Shown: positions 1-10,217 of the stretch, one piece after another
Layout: every line of letters begins with the position of its first letter
Position numbering within the stretch: position 1 is the first letter of the stretch
Assembly (NCBI RefSeq): GCF_042653765.1
Contig: NZ_JBHSEZ010000028.1
Location: 186,001 to 250,000, forward strand
Length of the DNA stretch: 64,000 nt
Source of the DNA: Castellaniella denitrificans
Lineage (GTDB): Bacteria; Pseudomonadota; Gammaproteobacteria; Burkholderiales; Burkholderiaceae_B
Direction: 5' to 3'
The notes under the pieces: model-generated
What the model was told of the DNA's origin: nothing
The model's input: only the letters and a program-made list of their open reading frames with translations
Database searches by the model: none
Made by a program: the position numbers and the translations under genes

Positions 1-2
1 AG

Positions 3-380
3 CCCTATACCGACGTGCCCGGCACGACCATCTTCGACGCGGACCAGTCCCGCAAAGGCTACCACCTGAACCAGTTCTGCATGTCGCTGATGAAGGCGGA
101 GAACCGCGAACGCTTCCGCGCCGACGAGCGCGCCTACCTGGATGAATGGCCCATGACCGAGGAGCAGAAGCAGGCCGTGCTGGCGCGCGACCTGAACCGC
201 TGCCTGGAACTGGGCGGCAACATCTACTTCCTGGCCAAGCTCGGCGCCACCGACGGGCGTTCCTTCCAGTACATGGCGGCCAGCATGACCGGCATGTCCC
301 AGGAAGAATACGCCGCGATGATGCTGGCCGGCGGCCGCAGCATCCAGGGCAACCGCCGCACCGGAGAAAAACAGTCATGA
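3..380 (+). CDS. ligA: Protocatechuate 4,5-dioxygenase alpha subunit, 5' truncated by window edge
   Basis: Small subunit of the Fe(II) extradiol dioxygenase that opens protocatechuate between C4 and C5 to give 4-carboxy-2-hydroxymuconate semialdehyde. The visible protein contains the LigA hallmarks KGYHLNQF, SLMKAENRERF, YLDEW, GGNIYFLAKL and SMTGMSQEEYAAMM. The frame is open to the window edge (P-Y-T-D before a GTG at position 15), and family members have about 15-20 more residues here, so the true start lies upstream. Its stop overlaps the ligB start (ATGA), implying translational coupling into the two-subunit enzyme. Confidence 0.95.
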   Translation, partial: PYTDVPGTTIFDADQSRKGYHLNQFCMSLMKAENRERFRADERAYLDEWPMTEEQKQAVLARDLNRCLELGGNIYFLAKLGATDGRSFQYMAASMTGMSQEEYAAMMLAGGRSIQGNRRTGEKQS

Positions 381-1246
381 ACCAGACGCATGCCCGAATC
401 AGCGCGAGTGTCTACACCTCGCACGTGCCCGCGATCGGCGCCGCCATCGACCTGGGCAAGACCGGGAACGACTACTGGGCGCCCCTGTTCAGGGGCTACG
501 AGCCGTCCAAGCAATGGATGAAGGACCATCGCCCCGACGTCATCTTCCTGGTCTACAACGACCACGCCACGGCGTTCAGCCTGGAGATGATCCCGACCTT
601 CGCGATCGGCTGCGCGGCGCAGTTCAATCCGGCCGACGAGGGCTGGGGCGCCCGCCCGGTGCCGCCCGTGATCGGCCATCCGGCCCTGGCCGCGCACATC
701 GCCCAGTCGGTGATCCAGCAGGACTTCGACCTGACGATCGTCAACAAGATGGACGTGGACCACGGCCTGACGGTGCCGCTGTCGCTGATGTGCGGCCAGC
801 CCGAGGCCTGGCCGTGCCCGGTGATTCCCTTCGCCGTCAACGTGGTGCAGTACCCGGTGCCGTCGGGCCGCCGCTGCTTCGAACTGGGCCGCGCGATCCG
901 CCGCGCCATCGAAAGCTACGACGAGCCCCTGAACGTGCACATCTGGGGCACGGGCGGCATGAGCCACCAGTTGCAGGGGCCGCGCGCCGGCCTGATCAAC
1001 CGCGAATTCGACAACGCCTTCCTGGACCGGCTGATCGCCGATCCGGCCGGCCAGGCCGACGTGCCGCACATCGACTACGTGCGCGAGGCGGGCTCGGAAG
1101 GCATCGAGCTGGTGATGTGGCTGATCGCCCGCGGCGCCATGGCGGACGCGGCGGGCGGCCCGGCGCCGCGCGTTGCGCACCGCTTCTACCACGTGCCGGC
1201 CTCGAACACGGCCGTGGGCCATCTGATCCTGGAGGAACAATCGTGA
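377..1246 (+). CDS. ligB: Protocatechuate 4,5-dioxygenase beta (catalytic) subunit
   Basis: Catalytic subunit (289 aa) of the class III extradiol dioxygenase; it binds the non-haem Fe(II). The iron ligands of LigB are recognisable: His16 in TSHVPA, His63 in YNDHA and the Glu in the conserved GSEGIELVMW block near the C terminus. GGMSHQLQGPRAGLIN and DVDHGLTVPL are also near-identical to Sphingobium LigB. The start is the ATG overlapping the ligA stop; a longer upstream reading frame is an artefact of the GC-rich sequence. It overlaps ligC by four bases (GTGA), so ligABC form one translationally coupled block. Confidence 0.97.
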   Translation: MNQTHARISASVYTSHVPAIGAAIDLGKTGNDYWAPLFRGYEPSKQWMKDHRPDVIFLVYNDHATAFSLEMIPTFAIGCAAQFNPADEGWGARPVPPVIGHPALAAHIAQSVIQQDFDLTIVNKMDVDHGLTVPLSLMCGQPEAWPCPVIPFAVNVVQYPVPSGRRCFELGRAIRRAIESYDEPLNVHIWGTGGMSHQLQGPRAGLINREFDNAFLDRLIADPAGQADVPHIDYVREAGSEGIELVMWLIARGAMADAAGGPAPRVAHRFYHVPASNTAVGHLILEEQS

Positions 1247-2217
1247 CGGAACGCACCCTGAAAGTCGCGCTGGCCGGCGCCGGCGCCTTCGGCATCAAGC
1301 ACCTGGACGGCATCGCCCGCATCGATGGCGTGGAAGTCGTCTCGCTGGTCAGCCGGGACCTGGACAAGACCCGCGCGGTCGCGCAGAAATACGGCGTCGG
1401 CCACGCCACCACCGAGCTCGACGAGGCGCTGGCGCGTCCCGAGGTCGATGCCGTGATCCTGTGCACGCCGACGCAGATGCACGCGGCCCAGGCCATGGCC
1501 TGCCTGCGCGCGGGCAAGCACGTCCAGGTCGAGATCCCCATGGCCGATTCCCTGGCGGACGCCGAGGCCCTGGTCGCGCTGGCGCGCGAAACCGGCAAGA
1601 CCGCCATGTGCGGCCATACGCGGCGCTTCAACCCCAGCCACCAGTACGTGCACCAGCGCGTCGAACGCGGCGAATTCCACATCCAGCAGATGGACGTGCA
1701 GACGTATTTCTTCCGCCGCACCAACATGAACGCGCTGGGCGAGCCGCGCAGCTGGACCGATCACTTGCTGTGGCACCATGCCGCGCACACGGTGGACCTG
1801 TTCGCCTACCAGTGCGGCAGCCCCGTCGTGCGGGCCCACGCGGTGCAGGGCCCGATCCACCCGGAACTGGGCATCGCCATGGACATGTCCATCCAGCTCC
1901 AGGCGGCCAACGGCGCCATCTGCACGCTGTCGCTGAGCTTCAACAACGACGGCCCGCTGGGGACCTTCTTCCGCTACATCGGCGACACGGCGACCTACAT
2001 CGCCCGCTACGACGATCTGTTCACCGGCCGCGACGAGGCCATCGACGTCAGCCGCGTGGCCGTGTCGATGAACGGCATCGAACTGCAGGACCGCGAATTC
2101 TTCGCAGCCATCCGCGAGGGGCGGGAACCGAACGCCAGCGTGGCCCAGGTCCTGCCGTGCTATCGGGTGCTGCATGATCTCGAGCAGCAACTGTCCGGCC
2201 AGACGGCCAGGGCATGA
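1243..2217 (+). CDS. ligC: 4-carboxy-2-hydroxymuconate-6-semialdehyde dehydrogenase
   Basis: Gfo/Idh/MocA-family NAD(P)-dependent oxidoreductase (324 aa) taking the LigAB ring-fission product to 2-pyrone-4,6-dicarboxylate. The N-terminal Rossmann motif GAGAFG is followed by CTPTQMHAAQA and the KHVQVEIP block. The C-terminal domain carries GHTRRFNPSHQY, FFRRTNMNALGEPRSWTDH and LLWHHAAHTVDLFAYQ, which match Sphingobium LigC closely. The start is a GTG overlapping the ligB stop. Later 4,5-pathway genes (pyrone dicarboxylate hydrolase, hydratase, aldolase) are not in the window and may lie upstream. Confidence 0.95.
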   Translation: MTERTLKVALAGAGAFGIKHLDGIARIDGVEVVSLVSRDLDKTRAVAQKYGVGHATTELDEALARPEVDAVILCTPTQMHAAQAMACLRAGKHVQVEIPMADSLADAEALVALARETGKTAMCGHTRRFNPSHQYVHQRVERGEFHIQQMDVQTYFFRRTNMNALGEPRSWTDHLLWHHAAHTVDLFAYQCGSPVVRAHAVQGPIHPELGIAMDMSIQLQAANGAICTLSLSFNNDGPLGTFFRYIGDTATYIARYDDLFTGRDEAIDVSRVAVSMNGIELQDREFFAAIREGREPNASVAQVLPCYRVLHDLEQQLSGQTARA

Positions 2218-2252
2218 TTCACCCTTTCTTCCTTACAAACAGGAGCGAGACC

Positions 2253-3428
2253 ATGAAACTCAGCAAAACCCTTGGGGCGGTGGCTTTGGCCTTCGGCCTG
2301 ACCACGGCATTCGGCGCGGCCCGTGCGGCGGATCTGAAGATCGGCGTCGTGATGCCGATGTCCGGGCCGTTCGCCGCCCACGGCAAGCAGATCAAGCACG
2401 GCATCGATCTGTTCCTGGCCGAGCACGGCGACAAGGTCGCCGGCCGGCAGGTCAAGATCATCATCAAGGACGACACCGGCATCGCCCCGGCGGTGGCCAA
2501 GCGCCAGGCGCAGGAACTGCTGATCAAGGACAAGGTCGACATCCTGGCCGGCTTCACCCTGACGCCCAACGCCTTCTCCGTCGCGCCCCTGGCCACGGAA
2601 GCCAAGGTGCCGATGGTGGTGCTGAACGCGGCCACGTCCTCGATCACCGAAAAATCCCCCAACATCGTGCGGGTGTCCATGACCCTGCCGCAGGACACGG
2701 CGCCGCTGGCGCAGTGGGCCTATGCCAACGGCATCCGCTCGGTCTACACCCTGGTGTCGGACTACGGCCCGGGGCATGACGCCGAACAGCAGTTCCAGAA
2801 GACCTTCACCAGCCTGGGCGGCAAGATCGTGGGTGAGGTCCGCACCCCCGTGAACACGCCCGACTACGCGCCGTTCCTGCAGCGCGTGAAGGACGCCAAG
2901 CCCGACGCCGTGTTCTTCTTCGTGCCCAACGGCGAACAGGGCGTGGCCCTGGCCAAGGGCTACAAGGAACGCGGCCTGGACCAGGCCGGGATCAAGGAAC
3001 TGGCCACGGGCGACGTGACCGACGAGGACGTGCTCGACGCCATGGGCGACGCGGCGATCGGCATGATCACGTCCTTCCACTATTCGGCCGCGCACGACTC
3101 GCCGGAAAACAAGGCCTTCGTGGCCGCCTACCACAAGGCTTTCCCCAACGATCGCCCCAATTTCGTGGCGGCGGCCGGCTATGACGGCATGAGCCTGATC
3201 TACCAGGCCCTGGAAAAGACCAAGGGCGATTCCAGCGCCGACGCCTTCATGGCGGCGGTCAAGGGGATGAAGTGGACCAGCCCGCGCGGCCCGGTGGAAA
3301 TCGATCCGGAAACGCGCGACATCGTCCAGAATGTCTACATCCGCAAGGTGGAGAAGGTGGACGGCGTGCTGCAGAACGTCGAGTTCGACAAGATCGAGGC
3401 CGTCAAGGACCCCGGCAAGCAGAAGTGA
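2253..3428 (+). CDS. Liv-type ABC transporter periplasmic substrate-binding protein
   Basis: Periplasmic type I solute-binding protein (391 aa, Peripla_BP_6/LivJ-like). A signal peptide ends at ARA-ADLKIGVVMPMSGPFA. The start is the ATG at 2253 preceded by AGGAGCG; a more upstream in-frame ATG would put charged residues before the signal peptide. Lying directly after ligABC and before matching permease and ATPase genes, it is best read as the specificity subunit of an aromatic-acid (protocatechuate-like) importer rather than a leucine transporter. The ligand is inferred from context only. Confidence 0.88.
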   Translation: MKLSKTLGAVALAFGLTTAFGAARAADLKIGVVMPMSGPFAAHGKQIKHGIDLFLAEHGDKVAGRQVKIIIKDDTGIAPAVAKRQAQELLIKDKVDILAGFTLTPNAFSVAPLATEAKVPMVVLNAATSSITEKSPNIVRVSMTLPQDTAPLAQWAYANGIRSVYTLVSDYGPGHDAEQQFQKTFTSLGGKIVGEVRTPVNTPDYAPFLQRVKDAKPDAVFFFVPNGEQGVALAKGYKERGLDQAGIKELATGDVTDEDVLDAMGDAAIGMITSFHYSAAHDSPENKAFVAAYHKAFPNDRPNFVAAAGYDGMSLIYQALEKTKGDSSADAFMAAVKGMKWTSPRGPVEIDPETRDIVQNVYIRKVEKVDGVLQNVEFDKIEAVKDPGKQK

Positions 3429-3521
3429 TCGCCGGCCCGGGCGCGCGGCCCCCGTCTCTGGTGGCGGGGCCCGGCGCCCGGGCGGTCCGGAACCGGATCC
3501 ATCCCAGTCCTGGAATCAATC

Positions 3522-4376
3522 ATGACCATACTCTTTGACGGCATCGCCGCGGGCATGCTGCTGTTCCTGATCAGCGTCGGCCTGTCGGTGACGCTGGGCC
3601 TGATGAACTTCGTCAACCTGGCCCATGGCGCCTTCGCCATGCTGGGCGGCTATGCCTGCGTCGTGCTGCTCAACGGCTACGGCGTCCCGTTCCTGGCGAC
3701 CCTGCCGGCGGCCATCATCGTGCCCGCCCTGGCCGGCATCGTGCTGGAGCGCACCCTGTACCGCCGCCTGTACGCGGCCTCCGACCTGGACCAGGTGCTG
3801 TTTTCCATCGGCCTGGTGTTCATGTCCGTGGCGGCTGCCCACTATTTCTTCGGCGCGCAGCAGCAGCCGCTGCACCTGCCCGCCTTCCTTTCCGGACAGA
3901 TCCACCTGCCCGGCGTGGACATCGGCGTCTATCGCCTGTTCCTGATCGTCGCCGGCCTGGCGGTGGCCTTGCTGCTGCAATGGTCCGTGATCCGCACATC
4001 CTTCGGCGCGCGCCTGCGGGCGGCCGTGGACAACCAGCGCGTCGCGCGCGGCATGGGCATCGACGTCAACCGCGTCTTCAGCCTGACCTTCGCCCTGGGT
4101 TCCGCCCTGGCGGGCCTGGGCGGGGCGCTGGGCGTCGAGATGCTGGGGCTGGACCCCGAATTCCCCGTGAAGTACATGGTGTACTTCCTCATCGTCGTTT
4201 CCGTGGGGGGCAGCGGCAACATCCTCGGGTCGCTGTACGCCGCCATCCTGCTCGGCGTGGCCGACGTGGCGGGCAAATACTACGTGCCGCAGATCGGCGC
4301 CTTCATCATCTATGCCGTCATGGTGGCGACCCTGATCTTCCGCCCCCATGGCCTGTTCGGCCGTCCTCACAAATAG
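3522..4376 (+). CDS. Liv-type ABC transporter permease (LivH family)
   Basis: Inner-membrane permease, 284 aa, with about eight hydrophobic segments and the family signatures LGLMNFVNLAHGAFAMLGGY near the N terminus and SVGGSGNILGSLYAAILLG near the C terminus. It pairs with the LivM-type permease that follows eight bases later. A 93-bp GC-rich gap with dyad symmetry (GGGCC/GGCCC-rich) separates it from the binding-protein gene; such gaps often lower downstream expression relative to the binding protein. Substrate is inferred from linkage to lig genes. Confidence 0.9.
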   Translation: MTILFDGIAAGMLLFLISVGLSVTLGLMNFVNLAHGAFAMLGGYACVVLLNGYGVPFLATLPAAIIVPALAGIVLERTLYRRLYAASDLDQVLFSIGLVFMSVAAAHYFFGAQQQPLHLPAFLSGQIHLPGVDIGVYRLFLIVAGLAVALLLQWSVIRTSFGARLRAAVDNQRVARGMGIDVNRVFSLTFALGSALAGLGGALGVEMLGLDPEFPVKYMVYFLIVVSVGGSGNILGSLYAAILLGVADVAGKYYVPQIGAFIIYAVMVATLIFRPHGLFGRPHK

Positions 4377-4384
4377 GCCCCGAC

Positions 4385-5437
4385 ATGACGACCACTACTT
4401 CGATCGGGACGCCGTCCCAACCGCACTCCGGCGCGGCGGTCGCGCTCGACCGCTATCGCCGCTCGGCGCGCTGGAAGCCGCTGGAATATCTGTTCTGGTG
4501 CCTGCCGGTCCTGGCGTACTTCGCCTTCCCGGGCAACTACCTGCTGCTCAGCCAGATCGCCATCACCAGCCTGTTCGCCCTGTCGCTGGACCTGATCTTC
4601 GGTTACGCCGGGATCATTTCGCTGGGCCACGCCGCCTTCTTCGGCGTGGGCGCCTACACCGTGGGCCTGCTGGGTTCGCACGGCCACGGGGATCCGCTGC
4701 TGGGCCTGCTCCTGGCCGCCGCGATCGCCGCCGCGCTGGGCTTTCTCAGCAGCTTCCTGCTGCTGCGCGGCAGCGACCTGTCGCGCCTGATGGTCACGCT
4801 GGGCGTCGCCCTGATGCTCTACGAACTGGCCAACAAGTTCACCAGCGTCACCGGTGGGGTGGACGGCATGCCGGGCGTCGAGGTCAAGCCGATCCTGGGC
4901 GTGTTCGACTTCGACATGTTCGGCCGCGTCGGCTACGTCTATTCGGTCGTCGTGCTGTTCGTGCTGTTCTGGTTCGCCCGCCGCCTGGTGCATTCGCCTT
5001 TCGGCCAGAGCCTGCGCGGCATCCGCATGAACACCCTGCGCATGCCGGCGCTGGGCGTGCCCGTGAACCGCCGCCTGATCACGGTCTACACCATCGGCGC
5101 GGGTTATGCCGGGGTGGCCGGCGCCCTGCTGGCGCAGACCAACTCGTTCGTCTCGCTGGACGTGCTCAGCTTCCAGCGCTCGGCCGACCTGCTGCTGATC
5201 CTGATCCTGGGCGGGGCGGGGCACCTGTACGGCGGGCTGCTGGGCGCGATCGTCTTCGTGATCGCCAACTATCTCCTGTCCGACATGAATCCCCAGTACT
5301 GGCAGTTCTGGCTGGGCCTGATCCTGGTCCTGGTGGTGCTGTTCGCCCGGGGCGGCATCCTGGGGACGGCCCGGCTGTGGATCGAATCTTCCCGCCAACG
5401 CGCCCAGTCGCGCGCCCGCACGGAGTCCCCTTCATGA
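4385..5437 (+). CDS. Liv-type ABC transporter permease (LivM family)
   Basis: Second inner-membrane permease, 350 aa. LivM landmarks are LSLDLIFGYAGIISLGHAAFFGVGAY, GGVDGMPGV and LGGAGHLYGGLLGAIVF. The chosen ATG begins MTTTTSIGTPS and follows the livH-type stop by eight bases; the frame stays open upstream, but that stretch is the shadow of the preceding permease. The last bases overlap the next ATPase start (ATGA). Confidence 0.9.
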   Translation: MTTTTSIGTPSQPHSGAAVALDRYRRSARWKPLEYLFWCLPVLAYFAFPGNYLLLSQIAITSLFALSLDLIFGYAGIISLGHAAFFGVGAYTVGLLGSHGHGDPLLGLLLAAAIAAALGFLSSFLLLRGSDLSRLMVTLGVALMLYELANKFTSVTGGVDGMPGVEVKPILGVFDFDMFGRVGYVYSVVVLFVLFWFARRLVHSPFGQSLRGIRMNTLRMPALGVPVNRRLITVYTIGAGYAGVAGALLAQTNSFVSLDVLSFQRSADLLLILILGGAGHLYGGLLGAIVFVIANYLLSDMNPQYWQFWLGLILVLVVLFARGGILGTARLWIESSRQRAQSRARTESPS

Positions 5438-6175
5438 GCCCCGTCCTGCAGACCCATGGCCTGGTGCGCCGCTTCGGCGGCTTCGTGGCCACCGACCACG
5501 TCGACCTGTCGATCGCGCCCGGCGCGCGCCACGCCCTGATCGGCCCCAACGGGGCCGGCAAGACCACGCTGATCAACCTGCTGACCGGCTACCTGGAGCC
5601 CAGCGCCGGCCGCGTCGAACTGATGGGCCGCGACGTCACGCGCATGCCGCAGCACGAGCGCGCCCGCCAGGGGCTGGTGCGCACCTTCCAGATCAACCAG
5701 CTGTTCATGGACATGACGGTGCTCGAATCCGTTGCGCTCGCCGTCAGCGAGCGCAACGGGCTGGGTACGCGCTGGTGGCGGCCGCTGTCGGCCCGGGGCG
5801 AGATCATCGACGAGGCCGTCGCCATCCTGGAGCGCCTGAAGCTGCTGTCCGACGCGCACGAGACCACGCGCAACCTGGCCTACGGCCGCCAGCGCCTGAT
5901 CGAGATCGCCCTGGCCCTGGCGCTGCGGCCCAAGGTCCTGCTGCTCGACGAGCCGGCGGCGGGCGTGCCGACCGGAGAAAGCCAGGAACTGTTCGAAACC
6001 ATCGCCCAGCTGCCGCGCGACGTCACCATCCTGCTGATCGAACACGACATGAACCTGGTTTTCCGCTTTGCCGAACGCATTTCCGTCCTGGTGTCGGGCG
6101 CGCTGCTGATCGAGGACACCCCCGAGGTGATCGCGCATCATCCGCGCGTCAAGGAAGTCTATCTGGGAGAAGCCC

Positions 6176-6183
<8 letters not shown>
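5434..6183 (+). CDS. Liv-type ABC transporter ATPase (LivG family)
   Basis: Cytoplasmic ATP-binding subunit, 249 aa. Walker A is GPNGAGKTT near residue 33, the LivG-specific RTFQINQLF block follows, and Walker B is LLLDEPAAGVP. The signature region reads NLAYGRQRLIEIALAL, in which the canonical LSGG is replaced by LAYG, as is common in LivG proteins. It overlaps the stop of the LivM gene by four bases and the next ATPase gene by eight, so the two ATPases are translationally coupled. Confidence 0.92.
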
Positions 6184-7501
<1,318 letters not shown>

Positions 7502-8403
7502 AGTTCCAGCGCCACGCCGCGCAGCCACCGGTTCGCCGGATCCTTGTCGTAGCGGTGGCTCCAGTGGATGCCGACGTCGAACTCGCGCCGCGGCAGGTCC
7601 GCTTCGATGATGGCGTAGCGCCCGCGCGGGGCGAAGGACAGGGCGATGTTGCGCGGAATGATGACGGCCAGGTCGGTGGCCTCGATGAGCGCGGGCAGCG
7701 CCATGAAGTGCTCGGTCGTCACCCTGATCCGTTCGGCCGCGCGCAGGGCTTCCAGCGCCGTGCGCGTGTAGGCGTGCGTGCGCACGGTGATGAAGTCCAG
7801 GGCCTGGATGGCGTCCGGCGCGCGCAGCCGCGCACCGTGCCTCCGGGCGAACGGATGCCCTTCGCGCATCAGGATGATGTAGCGGTCCTGGAACAGGATG
7901 GCCGAGCGCATGGATTTCAGGCCGGGCAGGAAGCCGAAGGCCAGGTCCACCCGGCCCTGGTCCATGGCCGGCCCCAGGTCGGCCAGGGGCACGCGCATGG
8001 TCTCGATGCGGGTGCGGGGCGCGCGCAGCCGCAGCGCGGTGACCAGGCGGGGCAGGAACTGGTCTTCGCCGATGTCGGTCATGTGCAGCCGGAAAACCCG
8101 CTCCGCCTGGGCGGGATCGAACTCGGATGAATCCTGCACGGCGCTTTCCAGCGCGCGCAGCGCGTCGTGGATGGCCGGGGCCATGCGCTGGGCGCGGGCC
8201 GTGGGCACGACGCCGCCGGCCGCGCGCACGAACAGCGGATCGCCCATCAGGTTGCGCAGGCGGGTCAGGCCCTGGCTGACGGCGGGCTGGGTCAGGTCCA
8301 GCGCGTCGGCCGCTCGGCTGACGTTGCGGGCCGTGTGGATCGCGTCGAACACGCGCAGCAGGTTCAGGTCCAGCTTCATCTGATTATTAGTATGGCGAAT
8401 GAA

Positions 8404-8435
8404 GAATATCAATTCTATTTTATTGATTTATATTC
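8404..8435. promoter_or_regulatory. AT-rich inverted repeat, candidate LysR operator
   Basis: Within the markedly AT-rich spacer between the divergent LysR gene and the decarboxylase operon, GAATATCAAT (8404-8413) faces ATTGATTTATATTC (8422-8435). The inner arms ATCAAT/ATTGAT are a perfect 6-bp dyad separated by 8 bp. Position and symmetry fit a LysR autoregulatory or activator site that also overlaps promoter sequence. It is not an exact T-N11-A box. Confidence 0.5.
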
Positions 8436-8543
8436 TGCCGGATTTCATCATGTCTCAAAAGATCAGGCATGAAGCAAACGTCGCCGCGCGGCGGTCCGCT
8501 TCGCCGTGAACGCAGGCTCCACGAAAAGGACCCGGAGGACGAC

Positions 8544-10163
8544 ATGATGGAAGACGTGGCGCGCGAACCCGCGCGGGAGCAATCGCAGGCGGACCGGGTG
8601 ACGGTGCGCAGGGCCGTGACGGATCTGCTGCGCCAGTTCGGCATGACGACCCTGTTCGGCAATCCGGGTTCGACCGAGCTGGGCCTGTTCCTGGATTTTC
8701 CGGACGATTTCCGCTACGTCCTGGGCCTGCAGGAATCCGTCGCGGTCGGCATGGCCGACGGCTACGCCCAGGCCACCCGCAACGCCGCCTTCGTCAACCT
8801 GCATTCGGCGGTCGGCGTGGGGCACGCCATGGGGGCGATCTTCACGGCCTGCAAGAACCGGACGCCGCTGGTGATCACGGCGGGGCAGCAGTCGCGCGCC
8901 ATCCTGCCCTTCGATCCCTTCCTGTTTTCCAGCCAGGCCACGGAGCTGCCCAAGCCCTACGTCAAATGGAGCGTCGAGCCGGCGCGCGCCGAGGACGTGC
9001 CGCTGGCCATCGCCCGGGCCTACTACATGGCCATGCAGCCGCCGTGCGGGCCGGTGCTGGTGTCCGTGCCCGCCGACGACTGGGGGCGCCTGTGCGAGCC
9101 GGTGCGGGCGCGCCGGGTCGGCCGTTCGATCCGCCCGGACGCGGCGCTGCTGGAGCGCATCGGCGGGCGGCTGGACGCGGCGCGGCGCCCGGCCTTCGTG
9201 CTGGGGGCGGCGGTGGACCGGGACCAGGCCTGGGACGAGGTCGTGGCGCTGGCCGAGCGCCACCGCGCGGCGGTCTGGACCGCGCCGATGTCGGGGCGCA
9301 ACGGCTTTCCCGAGGACCACCCCCTGTTCGCCGGCTTCCTGCCCGCCGCGCGCGAGCGCATCGTCGGCCTGCTGTCGGGCCACGACTTCATCCTGGCCCT
9401 GGGCGCGGCGGCCTTCGCCTATCACATCGAGGGCGAGGGCCCCCACATCCCGCCCGGCAGCGAACTGGCCCAGATCGTCGACGATCCCAACACCCTGGCC
9501 TGGGCGCCGACCGGGACCGCGGCGCTGGGCAGTGTGCGCGCGGCCGTCCGCGACCTGCTGGACCGGCCGATGCCGCCCCGGCGGGACGATCCGCCGCGCC
9601 GCGCGCCCGCGCCCCGCGCCGAGCCGACGTCGCCGATGTCCGTCGCCTACGTGCTGCAGACGCTGGCCGGAACGCGCGCGCCGGACTCGATCATCGTCGA
9701 GGAGGCGCCCAGCGCGCGGCCGGTGATGCAGCGCCACCTGCCGATCCTGCGTTCCGAGACTTTCTACACCATGTGCAGCGGCGGCCTGGGCTTCGGCCTG
9801 CCGGCCGCCGTGGGGGTGGCCCTGGGCAAGCCGGACCGCAAGGTCATCGGCCTGATCGGCGACGGCTCCAGCCTGTATTCGATCCAGGGGCTGTGGAGCG
9901 CCGCGCAGCTGAAGTTGCCGATCACCTTCCTGATCCTGAAGAACCGCGGCTATGCCGCCCTGCGCGAATTCGCGCCGGTCTACGGCTTCACGCCCGCCGA
10001 TCCGCTGCAGGGTGTCGACCTGCCCGACATCGATTTCGTCGCCGTGGCCCGCGGCCTGGGCTGCGGGGCCGCGCGCGTCTCCGATCCGGACGCGCTGGGG
10101 GGCGCGCTGCGCGAGGCCCTGGCCGCGCCCGCGCCGTTCCTGCTTGAAATCGACGTGGCCTGA
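8544..10163 (+). CDS. mdlC: Benzoylformate decarboxylase (ThDP-dependent)
   Basis: 539-aa thiamine-diphosphate enzyme converting benzoylformate (or a ring-substituted analogue) to the aldehyde plus CO2. Catalytic residues of the Pseudomonas putida enzyme are conserved in context: Ser43 in FGNPGST, Glu64 in GLQES, His87 in NLHSAVG, and the second active-site His in FAYHIEGEG. The ThDP motif GDGSSLYSIQGLWSAAQ is present. The ATG at 8544 is preferred over an in-frame ATG 75 bp upstream because GGAGG stands six bases before it. First gene of the operon facing the LysR gene. Confidence 0.92.
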   Translation: MMEDVAREPAREQSQADRVTVRRAVTDLLRQFGMTTLFGNPGSTELGLFLDFPDDFRYVLGLQESVAVGMADGYAQATRNAAFVNLHSAVGVGHAMGAIFTACKNRTPLVITAGQQSRAILPFDPFLFSSQATELPKPYVKWSVEPARAEDVPLAIARAYYMAMQPPCGPVLVSVPADDWGRLCEPVRARRVGRSIRPDAALLERIGGRLDAARRPAFVLGAAVDRDQAWDEVVALAERHRAAVWTAPMSGRNGFPEDHPLFAGFLPAARERIVGLLSGHDFILALGAAAFAYHIEGEGPHIPPGSELAQIVDDPNTLAWAPTGTAALGSVRAAVRDLLDRPMPPRRDDPPRRAPAPRAEPTSPMSVAYVLQTLAGTRAPDSIIVEEAPSARPVMQRHLPILRSETFYTMCSGGLGFGLPAAVGVALGKPDRKVIGLIGDGSSLYSIQGLWSAAQLKLPITFLILKNRGYAALREFAPVYGFTPADPLQGVDLPDIDFVAVARGLGCGAARVSDPDALGGALREALAAPAPFLLEIDVA

Positions 10164-10217
10164 ATCGGCGCGGCCCGTCGCCGCGCCCCCGTTTCCATCT
10201 CCATCGAGGAGGACATC

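Noticed and set aside
15..380. A GTG at 15 as the true ligA start
   Set aside because: The frame is open to the window edge and family members extend 15-20 residues further, so this is an internal Val codon of a truncated gene.
3429..3521. GC-rich dyads between the binding-protein and permease genes as another copy of the dispersed element
   Set aside because: They lack the AGTCC-GCAGG-GGACT core, the GGATTCG spacer and the CCTCATCC end; ordinary GC-rich symmetry.
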